Shown: positions 23,987 through 33,138, counted from the first letter of the stretch. The stretch: 64,000 nt of DNA from Teichococcus coralli (GCF_009829925.1 NZ_SNVJ01000001.1:333983-397982); one strand, 5' to 3'. A program made the numbers and translations. Notes: generated by a model from the sequence alone, not told the origin.

Positions 23987-26900
23987 TCACTCCGCCGCGA
24001 CGGCCACCGCCTCCATCGGCTGCGGCAGGTATTTGGCGAATTCCTTCGGCACCACGTGCCAGAAGCGCTCCCGCTCCGAGGCCCAGTCGTTGAGCAGCCG
24101 CGCGGCGAGCCGCGAGCCGGTCTCGGCGACATGGCGCGCGATCAGGCGCTGCAGGAACTCCTCCCAGTGCGGCAAGGCGATGCGGCGCCAGAGCAGCGTG
24201 TCCGGGTTCAGCCGCTGCTCGAAGGTGCCGTCCGCGTCGTAGATGAAGGCCTGGCCGCCGGTGAAGCCGGCGCCGAAATTGTCCCCCACCGGGCCGAGGA
24301 TCGCCACCGCGCCGCCGGTCATGTACTCGCAGCCGTTGGCGCCGCAGCCCTCCACCACCGCAGTGGCGCCGGAGTTGCGCACCGCGAAGCGCTCGCCGGC
24401 CTGGCCCGCGGCGAAGAGCTCGCCCGCCGTCGCGCCGTAGAGCACGGTGTTGCCGATGATGGCGTTCTCGTTCCACACCAGCGAGGAGGAGGGCGCCGGG
24501 CGCAGCACGATAGTGCCGCCCGAGAGGCCCTTGCCGACATAGTCGTTCGCGTCGCCCAGCACCTCGAGCTTCAGGCCGCGCACCGCGAAGGCACCGAGCG
24601 ACTGGCCCGCCGAGCCGCGCAGCCGTACCGTCAGGTGGCCCGGTTGCAGCCCGCTCATGCCGAACCTGCGGACGATCTTGCTGCTGATCTTGGTGCCGAT
24701 GGCGCGGTGCGTGTTGCGGATGTTGTAGGCGAGCTGCATCTTCTCGCCCCGCTCGAACAGCGCGCCGGCGTCGCGGATCATGTCGGCATCCAGCGTCTCC
24801 GGCACCTCGTTGCGGCCCTCCAGCGTGGAGAAGCGCGGATAGGGGCCGGTATCGGCCTGCACCAGCAGCGGGTTCAGGTCGAGGTCGTCCAGGTCCTCGG
24901 CGCCGCGGCTGACCTGCTTCAGCAGGTCGGTGCGGCCGATCACCTCCTCGATGCGGCGGAAGCCGAGGTTGGCGAGGATCTCGCGCACCTCCTCCGCCAC
25001 GAAGGAGAAGAGGTTGATGACCTTCTCCGGCGAGCCCTCGAACTTCCTGCGAAGCTCCTCGTCCTGCGTGCAGACGCCGACGGGGCAGGTGTTGCTGTGG
25101 CACTGGCGCACCATGATGCAGCCCATGGCCACCAGCGAGGCGGTGCCGATGCCGAACTCCTCGGCGCCCAGCATGGCGGCGATGACCACGTCGCGCCCGG
25201 TCTTGAGCCCGCCATCGGTGCGCAGCTTGATGCGGTGGCGCAGCCGGTTGAGCATCAGCACCTGATGCGTCTCGGAGAGGCCCATCTCCCAGGGCAGGCC
25301 GGCATACTTGATCGAGGAGACCGGCGAGGCGCCGGTGCCACCCGAATGGCCGGAGACCAGGATGGCATCCGCCTTCGCCTTGGCGACGCCGGCGGCGATG
25401 GTGCCGATGCCCGAGCGGCTGACCAGCTTCACGCAGACCGTTGCGTCAGGGTTGATCTGCTTCAGGTCGTAGATGAGCTGCGCCAGGTCCTCGATCGAGT
25501 AGATGTCGTGGTGCGGCGGCGGCGAGATCAGCGTCACGCCCGGTGTCGCGTGGCGCAGCCTGGCGATGATGCCGCTGACCTTGAAGCCGGGAAGCTGCCC
25601 GCCCTCGCCGGGCTTGGCGCCCTGCGCGACCTTGATCTCGATCTCCTTGCAGTTGTTCAGGTACTCGGCGGTGACGCCGAAGCGGCCGGAGGCGATCTGC
25701 TTGATGGCGGAGTTCGGGTTGTCGCCGTTGGCGCGCGGCTTGGCGCGCTCCGGATCCTCGCCGCCCTCGCCGCTGTCGGAGCGGGCGCCGATGCGGTTCA
25801 TGGCGATGGAGAGCGTCTCATGCGCCTCGGGGGACAGGGCGCCAAGCGAGATGCCGGGCGCCACGAGGCGCTTGCGGATCTCGGTGATGCTCTCGACCTC
25901 CTCGATGGCGACAGGCGCGCGGCCTTCCGCGCGGAAGTCCAGCAGGTCGCGCAGCGCCACCGGCGGCAGGCGCCGCACGGCATCCGAGTAGCGCTTGAAG
26001 GTCTGGTAGCTGTCGGTCTCCACCGCGTTCTGCAGCAGGTGGATCAGGCTGCCGTCGAAGGCATGCGCCTCGCCGCGGCGGCGCAGCTTGTAGAGCCCGC
26101 CGACCGGCAGCACCGCCGCCTGCCCCGCCGCCGTCCAGGCCTTGCCGTGCAGCGCCAGCACCCGCCGCGCGATGCCGGAGAGCCCGATGCCGGAGATGCG
26201 CGACTGCATGCCGGGGAAGAACTCGGCCACCAGCGCGCGCGAGAGGCCGATGGCCTCGAAGTTCATGCCGCCGCGATAGGAGGAGAGCACCGAGATGCCC
26301 ATCTTGGACATGATCTTCAGCAGGCCCTTGTCCACCGCCTTGCGGTAGCGTGCGATGCAGTCATGCAGCGTCAGGCTGCCGAACAGGCCGCGCCGATGCC
26401 GGTCAGCGATGGTTTCCTGCGCCAGATAGGCGTTCACCGTGGTGGCACCGGCGCCGATCAGCACGGCGAAGTAGTGCACGTCCACGCATTCGGCCGCGCG
26501 CACGTTCAGGCTGGTGAAGGTGCGCAGCGAGTGCTTGACGAGATGCGTGTGCACCGCGCCGACCGCCAGGATCATCGGGATGGCGGCGCGCTCGGGGTTC
26601 TGGTTCTCGTCCGTGAGGATGACATGGGCGCAGCCGGAGCGGACGCCCTCCTCCGCCTCGCGCCGGATGCGCTCCAGCGCGCGCCGCAGCCCGGCCTCCC
26701 CGTTGGCGACGACGAAGGTGCAGTCCACCACCGCGACGGTGTCGCCCATGTACTCGCGCATCGCCGTGAACTCGGCATTGGTGAGCACGGGGCTGTCCAG
26801 CATCAGCATGTCGCACTGGGTCGGGTCCTCGTCGAGGATGTTCCCGAGATTTCCGAGGCGCGTCTTGATCGTCATCACCCGCGTCTCGCGCAGGCTGTCG

Positions 26901-28528
26901 ATCGGCGGGTTGGTGACCTGGCTGAAGGTCTGCCGGAAGAAGTGGTGCAGCCCGCGGTACTCGTTCGACAGCACGGCGATCGGCGTGTCGTCGCCCATGC
27001 TGCCGATGGCCTCGGCGGCGTCCTCGGCCATCGGGTGCAGGATGGTCTCGAGGTCCTCCATGGTGAAGCCCATGGCGAGCTGGCGGCGGCGCAGCGCGTC
27101 GCCCGTGAGCGCCGGCGTCTCGTCCACCTCCTGGCGCAGGATGCCGTCGATCCGGGTGGTGCGGTTCACCCAGTCGCCGAAGGCGTGCCGCGCCGCAAGC
27201 ATGTCCTTCAGCTCGCCATCGGCGTAGAAGCGTGCCGCGTCGAGATCCACCGCGATGCACTGGCCGGGACCGACACGGCCCTTGGCCACGATGTCGCTCT
27301 CGGCCAGCTTCACCATGCCGGTCTCGGAGCCGACGATCAGCAGCTTGTTCGTGGTGACGGTGTAGCGGATCGGGCGAAGGCCGTTCCGGTCCAGCCCCGC
27401 GATGGTCCAGCGGCCGTCAGTGGCGCAGAGGGCGGCCGGACCGTCCCACGGCTCCATCACGGCGTTGCAGTACATGAACAGGTCGCGATGCGGCTGCGGC
27501 ATGGTGGCGTTGCTGCCGATGCTCTCCGGGATCAGCATCGCCTTGGCCATCGGCGCGTCGCGCCCGCCGCGCACCAGCAGCTCGAAGACGTTGTCGAGCG
27601 TCGCGGTGTCGGAGCCGCCGGCCTGGATGACGGGCTTGATGTCGTCCATGAACGGGTCGAGCAACTCGTGGGCAAGCCGCGTCTCGTGCGACTTCATCCA
27701 GTTGATGTTGCCGTTGACGGTGTTGATCTCGCCGTTGTGGGCAAGCATCCGGAAGGGCTGCGCCAGGCGCCAGGTGGGGAAGGTGTTGGTCGAGTAGCGC
27801 TGGTGGTAGATGGCGAAGCGGCTGACGAAGCGCTCATCCAGCAGGTCCGGGTAGAAGTCCGTCAGGTTCTCCGCCAGGAACATGCCCTTGTAGATGATCG
27901 AGCGGCTGGAGAGGCTGCACAGGTACAGCTCCGGCACCTGCGCGGCGAGGGCCTGCTTCTCGATGCGCCGGCGGATGACGTACATGTCCCGCTCGACCAG
28001 GGCGGTCTCGCGCTGCTCCGGGTCCCAGATCAGGATCTGCTCGATCTCCGGACGGGTCGCGTTGGCTTTCTCGCCGATGCAGGCGACGTCGATCGGCACC
28101 TGCCGCCAGCCATAGATGTTGTAGCCGGCGTTCAGGATCTCGGTCTCGACGATCTGGCGGCAGCGCTCCTGCGCCGAGAGGTCGGTCTTGGGCAGGAAAA
28201 CCTGGCCCACCGCGATGCGGCCCGGGCGCAGCCGGTCGCCGCCGCGCTCCACCACCTCGGCGAAGAAGTCCTGCGGGATCTCGATATGGATTCCGGCGCC
28301 ATCGCCGGTCTTGCCATCGGCGTCCACCGCGCCGCGGTGCCAGACCGCCTTCAGCGCGTCGATGCCGGCCTGCACCACGTCCCGGCGCGGCTTTCCGTCC
28401 AGCGTGGCGACCAGGCCGACGCCGCAGGCATCGTGCTCCGTCAGGTCGAGCTGCGCGGCATCCGCCAGCGCGGCGGCGTTGCGCTGGTAGGCTTCGGCGA
28501 AATCCTGGCCGTTCTCGAGGATGTCCAT
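23987..28528 (-). CDS. gltB: Glutamate synthase (NADPH) large subunit
   Basis: A 1513-residue GOGAT alpha subunit that makes two glutamates from glutamine and 2-oxoglutarate with GltD. The glutaminase nucleophile is Cys35 in HDACGVG, after a 34-residue propeptide. The FMN/synthase domain contains SPPPHHDIYSIEDL and GHSGGTGASP. The 3Fe-4S cysteines are in GCIMVRQCHSNTCPVGVC. The C-terminal beta-helix domain is present (GGTIVLRP, GGAVAILG). ATG 28528 has GGAG 8 nt upstream; an alternative GTG at 28537 overlaps the gltD stop. The order gltD then gltB is the reverse of E. coli. Confidence 0.96.
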   Translation of the reverse strand: MDILENGQDFAEAYQRNAAALADAAQLDLTEHDACGVGLVATLDGKPRRDVVQAGIDALKAVWHRGAVDADGKTGDGAGIHIEIPQDFFAEVVERGGDRLRPGRIAVGQVFLPKTDLSAQERCRQIVETEILNAGYNIYGWRQVPIDVACIGEKANATRPEIEQILIWDPEQRETALVERDMYVIRRRIEKQALAAQVPELYLCSLSSRSIIYKGMFLAENLTDFYPDLLDERFVSRFAIYHQRYSTNTFPTWRLAQPFRMLAHNGEINTVNGNINWMKSHETRLAHELLDPFMDDIKPVIQAGGSDTATLDNVFELLVRGGRDAPMAKAMLIPESIGSNATMPQPHRDLFMYCNAVMEPWDGPAALCATDGRWTIAGLDRNGLRPIRYTVTTNKLLIVGSETGMVKLAESDIVAKGRVGPGQCIAVDLDAARFYADGELKDMLAARHAFGDWVNRTTRIDGILRQEVDETPALTGDALRRRQLAMGFTMEDLETILHPMAEDAAEAIGSMGDDTPIAVLSNEYRGLHHFFRQTFSQVTNPPIDSLRETRVMTIKTRLGNLGNILDEDPTQCDMLMLDSPVLTNAEFTAMREYMGDTVAVVDCTFVVANGEAGLRRALERIRREAEEGVRSGCAHVILTDENQNPERAAIPMILAVGAVHTHLVKHSLRTFTSLNVRAAECVDVHYFAVLIGAGATTVNAYLAQETIADRHRRGLFGSLTLHDCIARYRKAVDKGLLKIMSKMGISVLSSYRGGMNFEAIGLSRALVAEFFPGMQSRISGIGLSGIARRVLALHGKAWTAAGQAAVLPVGGLYKLRRRGEAHAFDGSLIHLLQNAVETDSYQTFKRYSDAVRRLPPVALRDLLDFRAEGRAPVAIEEVESITEIRKRLVAPGISLGALSPEAHETLSIAMNRIGARSDSGEGGEDPERAKPRANGDNPNSAIKQIASGRFGVTAEYLNNCKEIEIKVAQGAKPGEGGQLPGFKVSGIIARLRHATPGVTLISPPPHHDIYSIEDLAQLIYDLKQINPDATVCVKLVSRSGIGTIAAGVAKAKADAILVSGHSGGTGASPVSSIKYAGLPWEMGLSETHQVLMLNRLRHRIKLRTDGGLKTGRDVVIAAMLGAEEFGIGTASLVAMGCIMVRQCHSNTCPVGVCTQDEELRRKFEGSPEKVINLFSFVAEEVREILANLGFRRIEEVIGRTDLLKQVSRGAEDLDDLDLNPLLVQADTGPYPRFSTLEGRNEVPETLDADMIRDAGALFERGEKMQLAYNIRNTHRAIGTKISSKIVRRFGMSGLQPGHLTVRLRGSAGQSLGAFAVRGLKLEVLGDANDYVGKGLSGGTIVLRPAPSSSLVWNENAIIGNTVLYGATAGELFAAGQAGERFAVRNSGATAVVEGCGANGCEYMTGGAVAILGPVGDNFGAGFTGGQAFIYDADGTFEQRLNPDTLLWRRIALPHWEEFLQRLIARHVAETGSRLAARLLNDWASERERFWHVVPKEFAKYLPQPMEAVAVAAE

Positions 28529-28533
28529 CGCGC

Positions 28534-29973
28534 TCACTCCGCGGCGAGGGCCGGCGAGGAAGCCTTCGCCAGCACGTAGGATTCGATCTGGTCGGCAGCG
28601 TCGCGGCCGTCACGGATACCCCAGACGACCAGCGAGGCGCCGCGCACGATGTCGCCGGCGGCGAAGACGCCGTCGAGTTTGGTCATCATGCTGCGGCGGT
28701 CGATGCTCAGCGTGCCCCAGCGGCTGACCGTCAGGCCGGGCTCGTTGAACATCGTCGGCAGGTCCTCGGGGTCGAAGCCCAGCGCCTTGATGACCAGGTC
28801 GGCCGGCTCGCTGAAGGCGCTGCCCGGGATCGGCTCGACCTGCTGCCGGCCGGTGGCGTCGGGCAGGCCGAGATGCATCTTCACCGCGCGCACGCCGCTC
28901 ACCTTGCCCTCGCCCTCGAAGCCTTCGGGCGCGGAGAGCCAGGCGAAACGCACGCCCTCCTCCTCGGCATTCGACACCTCACGCATCGAACCCGGCATGT
29001 TGGCCTTGTCGCGGCGGTAGAGGCAGGTGACGCCCGTGGCGCCCTGGCGGATGGCGGTGCGCACGCAGTCCATGGCCGTGTCGCCACCGCCGATCACCAC
29101 GACGCGCTTGCCGGCGGCGTTCAGCGTGCCATCCTCGTAGGCCGGCACGGCGTCCCCCAGGTTCTGCCGGTTGGAGGCGGTGAGGTAGTCGAGCGCGGGC
29201 ACGATGCCGGCCAGGTTCGCGCCGGGACCGCCGAGGTCGCGCGCCTTGTAGACGCCGGTCGCGATCAGCACCGCATCATGCTTCGCCCGCAGTTCCTCCA
29301 GCGAGATGTCGCGGCCGACCTGGCAATTCAGCACGAACTCGATGCCGCCGGCGGCGAACTGCTCGGCGCGGCGGAGCACCACCTCCTTCTCCAGCTTGAA
29401 GTTGGGAATGCCATAGATCATCAGCCCGCCGACGCGGTCGTAGCGGTCATAGACGGTGACCTTCCAGCCGCGCCCGCGCAGCCGCTCGGCCGCCGCGAGA
29501 CCCGCCGGCCCGGCGCCGATGATGCCAACGGAATGCGCCACCTCCCGCGCCGGCGCGGGCGGCTTGACCCAACCCTTCTCCCAGGCGGTGTCGGTGATGT
29601 ACTTCTCGACCGCACCGATGGTGACGCTTTCGAAGCCCTTCTCGATGACGCAGTTGCCCTCGCAGAGCCGGTCCTGCGGGCAGACGCGGCCGCAGATCTC
29701 GGGGAAGGTGTTGGTGGCGGAGGCAACCTCGTAGGCTTCCTCCAGCCGGCCTTCCGCGGTCAGCTTCAGCCAGTCCGGAATGTTGTTGTTGAGCGGGCAG
29801 TGGATCGAGCAGAAGGGCACGCCGCACTGCGAGCAGCGGCTCGACTGCTCCGAAGCGCGCTCGGCGCTGAAGCGCTGGTAGATCTCGCCGAAGTCCGTCC
29901 GGCGGGCGGCTGCGGCGCGTTTGTCGGGTTGGTGCTGCGACAGGCGCACGAATTGCAGCATGCGATCGGCCAT
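28534..29973 (-). CDS. gltD: Glutamate synthase small subunit (NADPH-dependent)
   Basis: A 479-residue GOGAT beta subunit that passes electrons from NADPH through FAD to GltB. N-terminal 4Fe-4S ligands lie in RCSQCGVPFCSIHCP and CGRVCPQDRLCEGNC. FAD binding is GIIGAGPAGLAAAE, and the NADPH Rossmann motif is VVVIGGGDTAMDC. The C-terminal AAGDIVRGASLVVWGIRDGR is typical. The start at 29973 (MADRMLQFVRL) has GAAGGAC about 10 nt upstream. The ribosome site and preceding 110 nt can form competing hairpins (separate entry). It is the first gene of the gltDB operon. Confidence 0.95.
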   Translation of the reverse strand: MADRMLQFVRLSQHQPDKRAAAARRTDFGEIYQRFSAERASEQSSRCSQCGVPFCSIHCPLNNNIPDWLKLTAEGRLEEAYEVASATNTFPEICGRVCPQDRLCEGNCVIEKGFESVTIGAVEKYITDTAWEKGWVKPPAPAREVAHSVGIIGAGPAGLAAAERLRGRGWKVTVYDRYDRVGGLMIYGIPNFKLEKEVVLRRAEQFAAGGIEFVLNCQVGRDISLEELRAKHDAVLIATGVYKARDLGGPGANLAGIVPALDYLTASNRQNLGDAVPAYEDGTLNAAGKRVVVIGGGDTAMDCVRTAIRQGATGVTCLYRRDKANMPGSMREVSNAEEEGVRFAWLSAPEGFEGEGKVSGVRAVKMHLGLPDATGRQQVEPIPGSAFSEPADLVIKALGFDPEDLPTMFNEPGLTVSRWGTLSIDRRSMMTKLDGVFAAGDIVRGASLVVWGIRDGRDAADQIESYVLAKASSPALAAE

Positions 29974-29980
29974 CGGCGGA

Positions 29981-30094
29981 CGTCCTTCGGGCAGGAAGGT
30001 CAGGCGGAGGCCGGAGAGGCAGGCAGGCAACAGGGCGGCCGCGCAGGCCCTTCCTCTCCGGTAAGCGCAGGAGTGCCACACCTGCCGGAGAGGC
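29981..30094 (-). promoter_or_regulatory. gltD leader with competing hairpins (candidate attenuator or translational switch)
   Basis: On the minus strand the leader contains segment A (CCTCTCCGG, 30093-30085), B (CCGGAGAGG, 30061-30053) and C (CCTCTCCGG, 30019-30011). B is perfectly complementary to both A and C, so the A:B and B:C stems exclude one another. The A:B loop carries an extra GCAGG/CCTGC stem. Nearer the gene, CCTTC (29999-29995) can pair with GAAGG (29988-29984), covering the ribosome binding site. The architecture suggests a conditional structure, but no ligand or leader peptide is identified. Confidence 0.4.
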
Positions 30095-30207
30095 GCGAGT
30101 CCAAATTCACAGTTTAGGTCAGCAATGCTGCCATTTAAACGCCGATGCAGCCAATCCTCTGGATCTACTCAGGCAGGTATTGCCGCATGAAGGTCCGGTT
30201 CGGACTT

Positions 30208-31158
30208 TTACGCGGCGGTGCGGTTCCTGCTTCCACCGCCGCGCCGGAAGCGCGCCAGGTAAGTCGGCACGACCCCTTCCATCGCCTTGGGTGTCAGCCC
30301 CAGCGCGGCGAAGCCTTGCGCCTCCGGCGACACCACGTTGTCGCGCCGGAGTTGCGCCAGCTGGTCGCGCGTCAGCGGCGCGCCCGGCAGGTGCTCGCCG
30401 ATCGCGGCCTGCAGGCGCACCAGCCCGTCCGGCATCTCCACCAGGCGCTTCTGGCGCCCGGTCACCTCCAGCACGTAGCCCATGAGCTCGCGGAAGGTGA
30501 CCACGCGCGGGCCGCCAAGCTCATAGGTATGCCCCGTGGTGCCGCTCCGCTGCGCCGCGGCAACGATCGCCTCCGCCACATCGCCGACATAGACCGGCTG
30601 GAACCGCGTCGCGCCGCAGATCACCGGCATGAAGGGCAGCCACTGCGCCATCGCCGCGAAGCGGTTGAGGAACTGGTCCTCTGGGCCAAAGATGATCGAG
30701 GGGCGTAGGATCGTCGCCCCTGGAAAGGCCACGCGCAGCGCCGTCTCCCCTGCCGCCTTGCTGCGTGCATAGGCGCTGGGGCTGGAGGGATCGGCGCCAA
30801 TGGCCGAGACGTGCACCAGCCGCTCCACCCCGCCCGCAGCCGCGCCGCGGCCGATGCGGCCAGGCAGTTCGCCTTGCAGGCGCTGGAAGTCGCCGGAACG
30901 TTTCTCCGCCAGGATGCCGATCAGGTTCACCACCAGGGAGGCATCGGCCACCGCGGCGGCCACGTCCGCATCCGAGCCGAGCCGGGCGAAATGCGGCTCG
31001 ACCTGTCCGACCCGACCCTGCGTGGCCAGCGGCCGCACGGAGTCCGGGTTCCGTGTGACCACCCGGACGTCGTAGTCGAGCCGCGCCAGACGCGGCACCA
31101 GATGCCGCCCGATAAAGCCGGTCCCGCCAAAGACCGTCGCCAGACGCCGTGTAGCCAT
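30208..31158 (-). CDS. NDUFA9-type complex I assembly/NAD(P)-binding protein
   Basis: A 316-residue atypical short-chain dehydrogenase. The N-terminal Rossmann motif is TVFGGTGFIGRHLV, and VVNLIGIL, HVSAIGAD and SAYARSKAAGE (YxxxK-like) follow. The family is homologous to the mitochondrial complex I accessory subunit NDUFA9, and alphaproteobacteria commonly encode one. It may bind NADPH and help quinone or complex I function at the inner membrane; an enzymatic role is not established. The ATG at 31158 gives the conserved start (MATRRLATVFGG), with GGGG upstream. It is divergent from trcR. Confidence 0.83.
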   Translation of the reverse strand: MATRRLATVFGGTGFIGRHLVPRLARLDYDVRVVTRNPDSVRPLATQGRVGQVEPHFARLGSDADVAAAVADASLVVNLIGILAEKRSGDFQRLQGELPGRIGRGAAAGGVERLVHVSAIGADPSSPSAYARSKAAGETALRVAFPGATILRPSIIFGPEDQFLNRFAAMAQWLPFMPVICGATRFQPVYVGDVAEAIVAAAQRSGTTGHTYELGGPRVVTFRELMGYVLEVTGRQKRLVEMPDGLVRLQAAIGEHLPGAPLTRDQLAQLRRDNVVSPEAQGFAALGLTPKAMEGVVPTYLARFRRGGGSRNRTAA

Positions 31159-31244
31159 GTCCAACCCCTGCTGAGTTGCGTTCTCCGAGATATGGGGTGC
31201 TTCCCAACTCGCCAAGCGTTCAGGGGCGCCGCTTCGGTCGGGCT

Positions 31245-31273
31245 TTGACCCTCCTTCGCCCCCTCTCTATATG
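31245..31273 (+). promoter_or_regulatory. Sigma-70-type promoter of trcR
   Basis: TTGACC (31245-31250), a 17-bp spacer, then TATATG (31268-31273), close to consensus and optimally spaced. The predicted transcript start near 31280 gives a leader of about 50 nt before the trcR ATG. Confidence 0.6.
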
Positions 31274-31328
31274 CAGGGTATCCGGGGCGGTTCGAGCGAT
31301 CCGCCCGACCCGACTGGTAAGGTTTCCG

Positions 31329-31898
31329 ATGCCACTGCCGCTGATGCCGAAGGCCACCGCCGTGTGGCTGATCGAGAAGACATCCCTGAGCTTCGAGCAG
31401 ATCGCCGATTTTGTGGGCATGCATCCGCTTGAAGTGCAGGCGATCGCCGACGGCGAGGTCGCGCAGGGGATCGTCGGCTACGACCCCGTGCAGAACGGCC
31501 AGCTGACGCGCGAGGAGATTGCCCGCTGCGAGGGCAGCCCGGATGCGCGCCTGCGCCTGCTGGAAAGCGCCACGCCGGCGCCCAGGAGCCGCGGGCGCGG
31601 CGCGCGCTACACCCCGATTTCCAAGCGCAACGACCGGCCGGACGCGATCGCCTTCCTGCTGCGCAATTATCCGCAGCTTACCGAGGCGCAGATCGGCAAG
31701 CTCCTGGGCACCACCAAGGACACTATCGCCAAGGTGCGCGACCGCACGCACTGGAACAGCGCCAACATCAAGCCGCGCGACCCGGTGATCCTCGGCCTGT
31801 GCAGCCAGTCCGACCTCAATGCGGCCGTTACGGCCGCCGGCGGCAACCCGGCCGCGCCGGCCGGCCTGGGCGAGGACGAGGACCAGGAAGCCGTCTGA
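31329..31898 (+). CDS. trcR: TrcR / DUF1013 cell-cycle transcriptional regulator family
   Basis: A 189-residue protein of DUF1013, annotated in Caulobacter relatives as cell-cycle transcriptional regulator TrcR. Two helix-turn-helix-like segments are visible: KATAVWLIEKTSLSFEQIADF near residues 8-28, and DAIAFLLRNYPQLTEAQIGKLLG near 105-127, each followed by a recognition-helix-like stretch. The family is near-universal in alphaproteobacteria and contacts the transcription machinery. TAAGG lies about 6 nt before the ATG, and a good sigma-70 promoter lies upstream. Hairpins follow the stop. Confidence 0.83.
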   Translation: MPLPLMPKATAVWLIEKTSLSFEQIADFVGMHPLEVQAIADGEVAQGIVGYDPVQNGQLTREEIARCEGSPDARLRLLESATPAPRSRGRGARYTPISKRNDRPDAIAFLLRNYPQLTEAQIGKLLGTTKDTIAKVRDRTHWNSANIKPRDPVILGLCSQSDLNAAVTAAGGNPAAPAGLGEDEDQEAV

Positions 31899-31909
31899 GC
31901 AATCCTGCC

Positions 31910-31956
31910 GGGCGGCCGGTTCGCCGCCCGAGGCTTGCGGGAGGGGCCGCGGCCCC
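31910..31956. terminator. Hairpins between convergent trcR and DUF3126 genes
   Basis: GGGCGGC pairs with GCCGCCC (31910-31916 and 31923-31929), followed by the perfect palindrome GGGGCCGCGGCCCC (31943-31956). No T-tract is present. The position between two convergent stops makes a bidirectional transcription end plausible. Confidence 0.4.
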
Positions 31957-31965
31957 CTTCCCACC

Positions 31966-32220
31966 CTACATCCGCCGCCGACCCGGCGCCGCGGCTGCCG
32001 CCTTAGCGGCTGGAGGCAGATCCTCCTCAAGGATCGTCAGGTGCACCGCATAGGACACCTCTCCCTCGTCCGTGTCGCGGTGCACGGTGCCGATCACCTC
32101 ATCTTCCACCGCCAGCTCAACCGAGAGGCCGGGCCGCGCCGGGCGGACGAGGCGGATTCGCTCGGTTCCGAAAAGGCGGCGCAGATAGGTCTGCACGCGT
32201 GCAATATCAGAGGCATCCAT
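31966..32220 (-). CDS. DUF3126 family protein
   Basis: An 84-residue soluble protein. The pattern RVQTYLRRLFGTERIRLV, VEDEVIGTVHRDTDEGEVSY and LTILEEDLP matches DUF3126, a small conserved alphaproteobacterial family without known function. A lysine/alanine-rich C-terminal tail ([14 protein letters not shown]) extends beyond the domain. GGAAGGAG lies about 12 nt before the ATG, rather far. It is convergent with trcR. Confidence 0.8.
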   Translation of the reverse strand: MDASDIARVQTYLRRLFGTERIRLVRPARPGLSVELAVEDEVIGTVHRDTDEGEVSYAVHLTILEEDLPPAAKAAAAAPGRRRM

Positions 32221-32420
32221 ACGGCGCCGAAGCTCCTTCCTTGTGAATCATGCGGGAAGCCTTGGCAGCCCGGCTTCCTGGCGCAGAAACGCACTCCGCC
32301 GCCTTCTGCGCGCTCCGGTGCCCATGCGCAAATGCTTTTCACACATCCGTGACAGCTTGGCGGAAAGCAAGCGCCCCCACGACGCGACGCCGTGGAGGCA
32401 CTCCTTGGCTACGGCGTGGA

Positions 32421-32591
32421 TCAGCGGCTGACGCGTAGCTTCTCCATCTCGTCCTTCACTCGCAACTTAGCGCGTTTCAATCGGCCAAGGGCACCTGTGT
32501 CGGGCTGCGGGCGGGCGCCCTCGACGGCGATCTGCCGCTCCAGCGTTTCATGTCGTTGCTGCAGGCTGCGCAGGCGGGGCTGTTGCATCAT
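32421..32591 (-). CDS. YdcH/DUF465 family small coiled-coil protein
   Basis: A 56-residue protein beginning MMQQPRLRSLQQRHETLERQI. The pattern of paired helices ending in LKRAKLRVKDEMEKL is diagnostic of the YdcH/DUF465 family. These are short helical hairpins or coiled coils of unknown function, abundant in alphaproteobacteria. ATG 32591 or 32588 marks the start; the much longer open frame upstream is not family-like. It is divergent from another DUF465 gene. Confidence 0.7.
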   Translation of the reverse strand: MMQQPRLRSLQQRHETLERQIAVEGARPQPDTGALGRLKRAKLRVKDEMEKLRVSR

Positions 32592-32765
32592 CGACGCGCT
32601 GTCCTCCGATGTTTTGCGGTACCGCGAAACGGTGCCGGCTGGCGAGACGGCCAGGCCGTTCCGCACGAGACATGGCCGGCATCCCTGCCCTCCATGCTCC
32701 TTCGCGGCTGAAACCGGAACAAGCCGGAGATCAGAGCGTGCTGTGCGACCACGCCCGGGCATGAT

Positions 32766-33017
32766 ATGGCGCTTTCACGCTCAGATGCGACTCAAACCGA
32801 CCAACCGATGAGGCCCATCCTGGCCGACCGAGACAGCCTGCTCCGCCGCCTGCACGAGCTCCGCAGTGAGCACCGTGACCTGGACACCGTGATCGCGCAC
32901 ATGGAGGGCTCGCTGCTGGACCAGCTTCAGCTGCAACGCCTGAAGAAGCGCAAACTGAAGCTGAAGGACGAGATCGCCTGGCTGGAAAGCCGGCTGGTGC
33001 CCGACATCATCGCCTGA
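32766..33017 (+). CDS. YdcH/DUF465 family small coiled-coil protein
   Basis: An 83-residue protein whose C-terminal two thirds, LHELRSEHRDLDTVIAHME through LKKRKLKLKDEIAWLE, is the DUF465 helical hairpin. The start could be ATG 32766 or the in-frame ATG 32808 (MRPILADRD); neither has a convincing ribosome site. With the divergent neighbour at 32421-32591 it forms a pair of related genes sharing a 170-bp upstream region. A perfect hairpin terminator lies between this gene and the convergent outer-membrane protein gene. Confidence 0.75.
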   Translation: MALSRSDATQTDQPMRPILADRDSLLRRLHELRSEHRDLDTVIAHMEGSLLDQLQLQRLKKRKLKLKDEIAWLESRLVPDIIA

Positions 33018-33086
33018 ACAGGGAGCACGGGCCGCCGAGCGGCCCCCATCCCTGCCCCGCCCGCCTGAACGGCGGCTGAAAAGCAG

Positions 33087-33110
33087 AAGGGGCGCCTTGC
33101 GGCGCCCCTT
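33087..33110. terminator. Bidirectional terminator between DUF465 and OmpA-family genes
   Basis: A perfect 10-bp stem, AAGGGGCGCC and GGCGCCCCTT, with loop TTGC. On the minus strand it is followed by CTGCTTTT, and on the plus strand by CCCGTTTCC. It serves the convergent genes on both sides, best for the minus-strand OmpA-family gene. Confidence 0.75.
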
Positions 33111-33138
33111 CCCGTTTCCGGCCGGTGAGCCGTGCTGC

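Noticed and set aside
24056..28579. 1507-aa plus-strand open frame opposite gltB
   Set aside because: It is an antisense shadow of gltB; its His/Asp/Leu-rich low-complexity sequence has no domain.
30110..30150. TGGCAGCATTGCTG upstream of gltD as a sigma-54 promoter
   Set aside because: The GG and GC elements are about 9 bp apart, not the 12 required between the -24 and -12 elements.
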